Below are positions 56,547 to 64,000 of a DNA stretch of 64,000 nt, in pieces; position 1 is the first letter of the stretch, and each line of letters begins with the position of its first letter. Made by a program: the position numbers and the translations under genes. The notes below the pieces were generated by a model. It made no database searches, was not told where the DNA came from, and saw only the letters and a list, made by a program, of their open reading frames with translations. This stretch comes from Macrostomum hystrix (lineage: Eukaryota > Platyhelminthes > Macrostomidae), in NCBI GenBank assembly GCA_950097015.1, contig CATNEN010000038.1, positions 2,605,501-2,669,500 of the forward strand, written 5' to 3'.

Positions 56547-56763
56547 CTGGTTAAAGATCGGGAGTTCGATTCCATTTAACTCTGCATTGCGTCAGTCAAC
56601 TGCCATTAAATGGGTACCTTTTTATGGGTACAGCATTAGCTGGTACGAGTCGTATAACTGAGAGTGCGTTTGGCGCCTCCCTTCCAGTCCATGGACTGGA
56701 CAATTGAACGCAATTTTTTTAGATGTACGAGCGGCTGTGTTGTCGGACAATGATACAAATAAA
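56547..56763 (+). mobile_element. SINE family 1, degraded copy
   Basis: GATCGGGAGTTCGATTCC, then a deletion to TTTAACTCTGCATTGCGTCA, CAGTCCATGGACTGGACAAT and GCGGCTGTGTTGTCGG. An AATAAA at 56758-56763 lies at its end and is the first after the upstream stop. Confidence 0.75.
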
Positions 56764-57540
56764 ATAAGATCTATGGATAATATCAAGATTGATCTGCTTC
56801 ACTAGTTCTGTATTTGTAATCAGTTCGATCTGCCTGTTCACTGAAGCCAGTCAAGACAAAGAGGATTTCGCAAAGTTAGTTTTATAACGGCGTGGCAAAT
56901 CTATAATTTATCCCATTCCAGAACGGATTACGGTGGGAAGAACATTAGCAGCAGAATTATAAGTCTGGGCCTAGAACTTTTCTAATGCGCACTTTATAAA
57001 GTCAACTGACGAAGATTTTATCTGTCGATTTCGTCATAAAATCAACTTTATAAAGGCTTTTTAATGAACAGAAAGGCAGTCCACACTAGGCATTGTCTAA
57101 CATTTTCAGAACGTCCCTGGTTGTTTAGTGCTGATTTGTTAGACAGATAGGCGAGCTATATGACCAGAGAGTGCGTAGTAAGACCGACGGTCTGCCACGG
57201 AAATATAGTTTTATGCGCCATTCTTGCCGAACCGCCAGAGGTGGTGCCTTGATGCTCGAACCAAACGCCAGGCCGATGGCTCGTTGAACTGGCAGGAATT
57301 TCACTGAAAAGTCTGGGCGAGTTTCCAGGGCCCTGCTAGACCAGACCAGCGCATTGTGCGCTACCTGGACATTGCTCCGCGAACTTTCCGCGCTCCTACA
57401 ATCAGCTAGCTTACCTTCGCTAATTTCTAGGAGAAGAAAAAGGATTGGCCGAGGAAAAGTTCTTCACCAATGTGCCCTGCCCTGTTCATTGCAGAGGCGT
57501 TGCCGAATTCCCGACTGCGCTATCTAGTGCGGTGCGGTCC
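56764..57540. other. Intergenic DNA with a possible terminal exon at 57329-57409
   Basis: GTTTCCAG precedes an open stretch (RYLDIAPRTFRAP) that ends at TAG 57407-57409 and is in phase with a weak donor in the last exon of the 606-residue gene. No other gene seen; 57410-57540 is open in several frames but unsupported. Confidence 0.3.
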
Positions 57541-58080
57541 GATGGCACTCCCAAATCTCCCAAATCCCCTGTCACGTTCCCGAATCCATGATGTCGCTTC
57601 CAAATCCCAGATGGGACTCCCAAATCCCCGATGGGACTCCCAAATCCCCGATGGGACTCCCAAATCCACGATGGGACTCGCGAATTCCCGACGGCACTCC
57701 CAAATCCCCAATGGGACTCCCAAATCTCTTAAACCCCCGATGGCATTCCCAAATCCCCGACGGGACTCCCAAATGCCCAATGGGACTCCCAAATCTCTCA
57801 AATCCCCGATGGGATTCCCAAATCCCCGATGGGATTCCCAGATCCCAGATGGGACTCCCAAATCCCCGATGGGACTCCTAAATCCTCGATGAAACTCCCA
57901 AATCTTTGATGGGACTTCCAAATCTTCGATGGGACTCCCAAATCCCCAAAATCCGCGATGGGACTCCCAAATCTTTGATGGGACTTCCAAATCCTGGATG
58001 GGACACCCAAGTCCCCAATGGGACTCACAAATCTCCCAAATCCCCGATTGAGCTCCCAAATCCCATCCAAATCTCCCAAT
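57540..58080. repeat. Minisatellite, 20-bp unit, 3' of the DEG/ENaC gene
   Basis: About 25 copies of GGGACTCCCAAATCCCCGAT and variants. It ends about 215 bp beyond the stop of the minus-strand channel gene. Confidence 0.95.
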
Positions 58081-58294
58081 CGAGAATCCAGGCTACGCCT
58101 CTCATCTAGGCGTAACTTTCAGAGTATTATGTGCTGAAAACGGTCAGTCAGCTGACAACTTCAAAGCTGATTTCTCGCGTATGCTTCAAAGCTCTAACAC
58201 TAGCTGATATGGCCGATGACTATCTAGAGTTTTTTCATAGCAGCGTCTACAGGCAGTAAAAAGCGTCGCGAATCTCATCGCACAGATCGTACAG

Positions 58295-61200
58295 TCAGAC
58301 TAATGCTTCGCCCTGTGCCACCGTCTGCGGATCTTCCGGCCGCTGGACAGGTCGAGAATCGCGGCGCAGACTCGGCTGTCTCTTGGTCTCTCTGGACCGC
58401 ATCGCCGTCAGGCAGATGAGCTCAACCAGCTCGAAGGCAACAGCCAGGGTGCATCCGATGGTCAGCGAGCCGAGGCCACCGATCCGAGCCAGCAGAGCCG
58501 GCAGGGTGATCTGCAGCACCTCCGTGCGCAGCAGGGTGTCGTAGGAGCTGCGGCTCACCGTTACCAGAGTCAGCTTCTCTAGCTGGAGCTCCTGTCGATT
58601 GTGCTGCGACTCGCTCGCGCCCGTCTGGGTGGCTGACGTGGAGTGAGATCTGGTGGATTGCAAAGGCACAGCCTGTTTTGTCATCAGCTTTTCTTTTGTT
58701 CTGCTGTACAGTTAAGGGAAAAGTAAAAACTACGAGAACATTTGTTGATCTGCGGCGTCGCTGAGGCCGCATTTCGTACTTGAATGGCTTTCCCACAGTC
58801 TAAAGCCTTTCCTTGTCGCCTGTCAAGGGCGGCGCTGTTCAAGACTGCAATTGAGACCGTCATGACCATTCAAACAGCTCACTGACTCATGCGAGCAGCA
58901 AGCGGACGTTTAAGATCAGATGACAGACGAGCGAGACAGTAGCGTCACCAAGTCACCGCCTTTTCGTGCCGGCCAAAACCACCAGCAGGCTGAATTATCC
59001 TCTCCGAGTCATTCTGCCCACAGCAGGCACCAGCAATCAGCCCGAACAAGTCCGAACTGGACGTCGTTTCGTCGAGACAGCGCGGCCTTTGTTCGAGCCC
59101 AAACTTTGAGACGGACCACGCAAATCATGCACACACTCAACACCCACCGCAGGCTCACCTGGTCGCGCCCGCATCAGCTTTTTTGTTCAAGAAGCTCTCC
59201 AATGTGCGATCAGCCGCCTCCCTGTGACTGTGACTGGCGTTCTCACGCTCCAGAACCTCCCAGGACTGCGTGACGTTCAAGGCCAGACGCAGCTGCGACG
59301 CGGACGGGAGCCACCTCGCTGAGCTGGCCTGAAGCTGGTAGCGGCTGTAGTTGCATCGCTGCGGGCAGTGCCGAGAGCGCAACTGCGCGATTCTGCTGGG
59401 CAGCCGGATGTCGCGGACGCAGTTCAGGCGATGACCAAGCTGACTGTCGTGCGTGTGACAGAACGGATGCGTGGCATTCGGTGGGCTGGCAACCAGGTGG
59501 AAGGCCGACACGCAGCCGCACTCGCTGAGGATGAGACTTCCGATGGCCTCGCTCATGCATCCGGTGAACGTGTACTGGTACGTCTGGTCGATGTCCCGCA
59601 ACTGCCTGTCAGGCGTGTCAGGGCTACAGCCCCCAGACATCTCCACGGCCTCCGTGTCGTCCGAGCTGCGACCGCCGACGCTAAGACGTCGCCGCTGGAT
59701 CAGGCGATAGCGCAGCTCCGAGTTCTGCTGAAGGCCGACGCTGACACCGTGCCGGTCAATATCCGGATGTGTCCCCGGCTCGTGCAGCGTCAACCGCATG
59801 CCTAGAGCTTGAGTGAACACGTCGTGCACGTGAGCCCGAGTGTTCGACGAACTCCGCCTGCCGTTGTACCCGGTCTCAGCAGCGCCGTCGGCATCTCCGT
59901 CGCTGTCAGACTCATCGTTGTGCGGCTTGAGAAAGTCGCCTGACTGCAGAACTAAAGAGACCGAGCTCACCTGTGGCGGGGGTATCGAATTGGGCTCCGG
60001 ATCATTGTGTAAATTATTAAGGGCATTGTGACAATTAAATGCATTTGCAATATAAATTTAATCTTCTCTGCAAGAGTCTGTGCTTACGCCTCTAAACGGA
60101 TCAACCTCAGACGAGCCAGAGGGTAAGAGATAAAAATGAGGGTTGAAAAAGACAGACCAAGAGTGAGCCAATCAGAGGCGAGAGAGAGAATAGAAAATGA
60201 AAGCTATCTAAGAAGTTAAACAGGGGGAGAGAGGAGCGGGTGCAGTGAGTAGGCGCGGGAAATCAATGCAACCCGTGGAGAGACAGTGGAGAAGTAATAA
60301 GGCACCAATGAAGGCTTAATGAAGGCACCAATTCTCGAGCTATCGTGTCTGCCTACCTGCGCTGAGTCATTTTCGTCGATTGTGATGTCATAGCAGTTGA
60401 GGTAGAGCGGATGGCGCACCAGACGCACCGACATTCGGCAGGTCTCGTCGTGGCTCACCGACGGATTGTTGTTCTTTGAATGGCTCATCAGGCAGAGCAG
60501 CACCATCTCAGCGGGTTGCATGCCGATGGATCTGGCTTCCTGAATTTCCAGGTTCTGGAAGTAGGTGGACAGCTTGTCCGCGAAGAACAGGTCCTTGGCG
60601 GCTGGCAGGTTGCCGGACTTGTAGGCTGCCAACATGCTGGCTCGGAGCTCCTGAATGGTTGGGAAGTTGATAATACAGGTTATAATTGGTAGTATCTAAG
60701 GGGCGGGTGAGTGGTAGAGCGATTAACGCGTCCGTCTCTCGCACCAAGGCCCTGTGAGTTCGATTCCGTGGCGAGGCCACATTCGATTGGGGCGCAGCCG
60801 CGGAGAGAAGGCTTGGGGGCTGGCCGTGCAATTTACGCTCTTGGGGACCAATTTCCCAAGGCCCAGTTGAGAGTGTACACTGCCTGACGATGAGAAAGTC
60901 AGGGCAGATGTACACACACACACTTGTGTGAGTGTCTGCGTACTATATCTCCGCTTTTGCCCATTTCGCTGACTCCTGAGCACACTTGCACACGGATACT
61001 GTACGCTGGCACACGCTCACACAGGTGTGTACATCTGCCCTGACTTTCTCATCGTCAAGCAGTGTACACTCTCACTGTGCCTTGGAGGGTGGCTATCAAT
61101 TGCGCGACAATCAAGGCATCCAAGCCTTCTCTCCGCTGCTGTGGCCGAAATAAATGTGAACTCGTTGCAAAATCGAGCTCACGGACCTTGGTGTGAGAAA

Positions 61201-61954
61201 CATAGGCGTTAGACCGCTCTGCCACTCACCACCTGAGTATTGAATGTATTAATTAGTACTTCTGGGAAAAGGGGAGCTTATTTCAGACTCGTTGAATAGT
61301 TTGATTATCGGAGAGCTGACAACATTGTTCATATTTCAGAAGGTTCCAATACCGACATATCTCAGGTGCAGAATATATTGTCAGGGGGATTCCCTACTGG
61401 TACCTCTACTGTTAATAGAACATTTGGGGGACACTTTGTACTTTAAAACGCAGCCGAGTATATGCTAATGGCATCATAGTCTGGAAGAAATATTCGAATA
61501 GATAAAGCCCAACGGACTCTGCTTCTGGGCGACGATTTTTATCTAGACCCTAACCCTAACCCTAACCCTAACCCTAACCCTACCCTTTCCCTAAGCCAAT
61601 CCCTACTCGTTGCTAATTTAATTGCATTACCTGGTTGAGCTGTCCGGGCGATTTCACCTGACCGGTGCGCCAGAGACCAGCTGCAGCCAAACCAATGGGT
61701 CCCTGGCTGCAGACACAAATTGCTGGTATCGGAGTCAGGTGCTGCACTCGCTCGCTCTCTTGTACAGTCACGTGATAGTCCAAGTATTCGAATACCAGAT
61801 AATAGGTGCTGCTGAGTAGTAGGGTTGCCATGGAGATTATGTAAACTAGCCATAGTAGACGCAGGCCGCTGACTGGCGAGTGGTAGCAGTTTCGGAAGCC
61901 GCGCATCGAGGTACGCTCGATAAAAGTCTCAAGACACAGTCTGAGTAGGCCCAT
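58295..61954 (-). CDS. DEG/ENaC (degenerin-type) channel subunit
   Basis: Minus-strand exons 61954-61631, 60650-60357, 59970-59159 and 58700-58295 join in phase to 612 codons (611 residues). The family forms trimeric plasma-membrane cation channels with two membrane segments and a large cysteine-rich ectodomain. Seen: N-terminus FIERTSMRGFRN, TM1 at WLVYIISMATLLLSSTYYLV, GMRLTLHEPG, the cysteine array (GCMSEAIGSLILSECGCVSA, NCVRDI, RHCPQRCNYSRYQ), RWLPSASQ before TM2, and TM2 with LLARIGGLG then SLTIGCTLAVAFELVEL. The usual HG gating motif reads RG, and the GxS filter reads GCT. TAA lies in frame just upstream of the ATG. Intron 1 holds two inverted SINEs and telomeric repeats. The exon 4 acceptor is CAGCAG, allowing one residue of variation. 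Confidence 0.88.
60699..60970 (+). mobile_element. SINE family 2, tRNA-derived
   Basis: A box GAGTGGTAGAGCGATTAACG and B box GAGTTCGATTCCGTGG, then GGGGCGCAGCCGCGGAGAGA and a GATGAGAAAGTCAGGGCAGA, CA-rich tail. It is the best-preserved family-2 copy and lies antisense in intron 1 of the channel gene. Confidence 0.85.
60971..61245 (-). mobile_element. SINE family 2, inverted partner
   Basis: Reverse orientation of the neighbouring copy: CTGCCCTGACTTTCTCATCG, CTTCTCTCCGCTGCTGTGG and TAGACCGCTCTGCCACTCAC (complement of the A box). Tail-to-tail with 60699-60970, so transcripts could fold into a long hairpin. Confidence 0.85.
61548..61590. repeat. Interstitial telomeric repeat (CCCTAA)n
   Basis: About six uninterrupted CCCTAA units, then degenerate CCCTACCCTTTCCCTAAG. 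It lies about 40 bp from exon 1 of the channel gene, inside intron 1, far from any visible chromosome end. Confidence 0.95.
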
Positions 61955-61958
61955 ACCT

Positions 61959-61988
61959 TATGCTGCTGCTGCTGCTGCTGCTGCTGCT
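61959..61988. repeat. (CTG)n / (CAG)n microsatellite in the 5' leader
   Basis: About nine CTG units on the plus strand, CAG on the channel gene's sense strand, ending a few bases before its ATG. Confidence 0.95.
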
Positions 61989-62083
61989 ATTGTCAAGTAT
62001 TGGCAGCTGTGTGGGCAAGCTCTATAGCTTGTCACAATGAACTGGCAAGAAATTCTACTCTGGAGGTCGAAAACTGCAAGCAA

Positions 62084-62090
62084 CTTTTAT
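62084..62090 (-). promoter_or_regulatory. Candidate TATA box (ATAAAAG) for the channel gene
   Basis: Minus strand GCGCATAAAAGTTGC lies 130 bp upstream of the ATG at 61954, which would put transcription start near 62060. Confidence 0.4.
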
Positions 62091-62454
62091 GCGCGATCCG
62101 CAAGCGAAGAGGATGACAGCAAGAGAGTGCACCAAAAACTAACTAATCTCATTGGCCAGCCAGTTTCCGACATGCTTTCTGCAGCACATCTGGCATGCCG
62201 TCCAGAGTTTAGGCAAAAATGATGTATGGAATGAGGTCGCACACGATTTGTCGCATGATAAACTTGCACAACTAAACTGGCCTGCTTAGAATATGACATT
62301 CTGAATTAGTTTCATCATATTTACAAAATCCTCCGCACCTTCTACATCCCCCTACAAAGCTAGCGAGCCTTACAATCAGATGAACTTTTTAGAATAATTC
62401 GACTTACTGTCGTTTTTACAAATTTCGCAAGCAAAAGTTCATTTGTCGACAGTC

Positions 62455-62690
62455 GATACTTGCAGCCAGCGGTTCTGCCTATTCTGCTGACCCCTGAACA
62501 CACAGGCACACTCACACAGGTGTGTAAATCTGTCCTTGCCTGTCATCGTCAGGCAGTGTACACACAGTCTATCACTGTGTCTTGGTTGGCCCTCGTGGGT
62601 GTGAATCGCACGAAAAGCCAAAGGCCTTCTCACCGCAACTGCGCCCCATTTAAATGTGGTCTCGCTGGGGATACACTGCACCTGCTCAGG
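62455..62690 (-). mobile_element. SINE family 2, truncated head
   Basis: Minus strand: GGGGCGCAGTTGCGGTGAG, CTTTTCGTGCGATTCACACC and CTGACGATGACAGGCAAGGA; the order matches the other copies. It lies upstream of the channel gene. Confidence 0.75.
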
Positions 62691-62699
62691 GACGTTCGT

Positions 62700-63330
62700 G
62701 CTAGCGGCAGACTCACCCCTCCTAACTGTGAGTCTCAAATATGATTTGGCCATAAACGAAAATTTTGACTTTAACCATTTGACATTCTTATTTGAGCCAG
62801 CGTGCGGGAATGAAGGCAGTCGTGCAGGAATGAAATATGGCCAATACTCCACTGTTTTACACATGGACATCGTGCAGGAATGACACTCTCCGTTCCTGCA
62901 CGCAAACAATTTATTTATATGTATTTGATTTATTTTTAACCCCCTCTCTCTTTCGTCCCTCCACACTTTATTCTTAATATGAATTTTGTCTATGGTTAGA
63001 ATGGCTCTAATAAGAATGAAATTCATGAACGCTTACTCGTGCGTCTATGGCCAAATCACTCGTAAGCGTTCAAGAATTATACAGTCGAATAGTGAATCAT
63101 CGGTGCGGGGGCAGCGATTGCTTTAGTTTGAATTTAAAAAATGGCTTATAGGGTTTATTGACTTTGAACTACAACCAATCAGAAATAATTCAGTAGGTTA
63201 TAAATAGTATTATGATTCATAGTCTTATTTAACTGCATGTATTTGCCTTACTCTACTTATAGTAGGATCACGAGACCATTGACTATGTAAAAAGAATCGC
63301 AAAGTCTTTCAACACTTTTATAGTGGTGTT
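62700..63330. other. Intergenic DNA, nothing recognised
   Basis: A short dispersed GTGCAGGAATGA motif occurs three times at 62804-62884; otherwise no gene or element seen. Confidence 0.4.
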
Positions 63331-63340
63331 GGACACATGT

Positions 63341-63655
63341 GTTTGGTGTTTGCAGAGGTTGTAGCCTAGTGGTTAGGGCGTCGGACTCACGACTTGAAGG
63401 TCGTGGGTTCGATTCCCGACTCCACTGGAACAATTTGCGTCCTTTAGCAAGACACTTAACTCTGCATTGCTTCAGTTCACCCAGCTGTTAAATGGGTACC
63501 AGCATCAGCTGGGATAATTGAAGGTGGGTGTGGCGTCTCCCCAGTCCGTGGACTGAACAGCTGTACGCAGCCTTCAGATGCGCCGCGCATTAGCTGCGGC
63601 TGTGCTGTCCGCTGCACATCTGACCCAATCGGGACAGGTGTAATCAATTATTATT
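63341..63655 (+). mobile_element. SINE family 1, full-length with target duplication
   Basis: The copy is flanked by GACACATGT at 63332-63340 and 63656-63664. The head is tRNA-like (A box TAGCCTAGTGGTTAGGG, B box GGTTCGATTCC), then CCTTTAGCAAGACACTTAAC, a segment resembling the central domain of the MetaSINE superfamily, and a tail ending in ATTATT repeats. Confidence 0.88.
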
Positions 63656-63773
63656 GACACATGTTTTTCAGCATACAGTGGAATGTCGTGTATTTCACAG
63701 AACTTTCAAAATTCTGCGCCTGTTTATGAACCAAAAAAATACGAAATCTTCAATCGTTAAAAATGCCAGCTAC

Positions 63774-64000
63774 CTTCTAAATCGGTCATATTTGGCAAGT
63801 CCATCTTAGCCAGGAGATTTATATTTCCTCTATATTTCGGTAACGTCTGTAAAATCCGTGGAAGTAACATAAGTGAGTAGTGTGTTGCATCTACTAGGAA
63901 CTGCAAATTAATTGAGAATAAAAAGTGCACAGTGAGTTACAGGGGCACAGGAATATAACAAACGTATAGAAGAGATATGCAGAGCTTACCTGACCCAGAT
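63774..64000 (-). CDS. Edge of a minus-strand gene (two exons, partial)
   Basis: An exon at 63900-63774 has an AATTTGCAG acceptor and a GTAGCT donor, and is open for 42 codons (DATHYSLMLLPRILQTLPKY, then LAKMDLPNMTDLE). Upstream, 64000-63990 ends in CAG before GTAAGC and joins in phase 0. I do not recognise the protein, and no continuation is evident toward lower coordinates. Confidence is moderate for a real exon and low for identity. Confidence 0.45.

Noticed and set aside
57410-57540. Possible CDC20/coronin-like exon remnant
   Set aside because: Short resemblances in different frames did not hold over more than a few residues.
58920-59805. Plus-strand frames across the channel gene
   Set aside because: Antisense shadows of the minus-strand exon 3, which has the DEG/ENaC cysteine pattern.
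60703-60775. tRNA gene
   Set aside because: It is the tRNA-like head of a family-2 SINE shared with six other copies.
63350-63430. tRNA gene
   Set aside because: A and B boxes are present but the sequence continues into the SINE body with a target duplication; the acceptor stem does not pair convincingly.

Overview
The window is nuclear DNA of an animal. Every gene is split by GT-AG introns, and the set (dynein heavy chain, SIRT7, MINPP1, a DEG/ENaC channel, a PAN plus glycine-rich secreted protein) is metazoan. Together with tRNA-derived SINEs, mariner and Merlin-type transposon remnants and an interstitial TTAGGG tract, this fits a spiralian invertebrate. A free-living flatworm of the Macrostomum type is my best guess, but it is inference. 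I translated and joined exons by hand, using splice sites and codon phase only.

Layout. (1) 14-25086, + strand: at least 34 exons of a divergent dynein heavy chain, entered near the start of the linker and read to its stop (about 3714 residues); many of its introns hold their own minisatellite. (2) 27570-31428, +: a complete four-exon gene for a 413-residue secreted protein (signal peptide, PAN/apple-like segment, ALK/LTK-type glycine-rich domain). (3) 31429-41826: a gene-poor, AT-rich repeat zone with inverted repeats, a foldback structure, a Merlin-like remnant, an LTR-like direct duplication and an internally deleted mariner. (4) 41827-46152, +: MINPP1, five exons, 473 residues, ending in HDEL. 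(5) 47658-49433, +: SIRT7, 5' end unresolved, with a coding 27-bp minisatellite inside the catalytic domain. (6) 51725-55595, +: an unrecognised 606-residue protein, possibly with a beta-propeller-like C-terminal half. (7) 61954-58295, - strand: a four-exon DEG/ENaC channel subunit of 611 residues with altered gating and filter motifs. (8) 64000-63774, -: the edge of another gene.

The genes share no pathway and form no operon; this is an ordinary eukaryotic neighbourhood. What stands out is architecture. There are more than twenty separate tandem arrays with units of 13 to about 53 bp, almost all in introns or 3' flanks, each with a different unit. They include a 1.85-kb G-rich 13-bp array and one array that grew out of a SINE tail. 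Two tRNA-derived SINE families occur about ten times, nested, inverted and chimeric. I found no prokaryote-style defence or other discrete new system.
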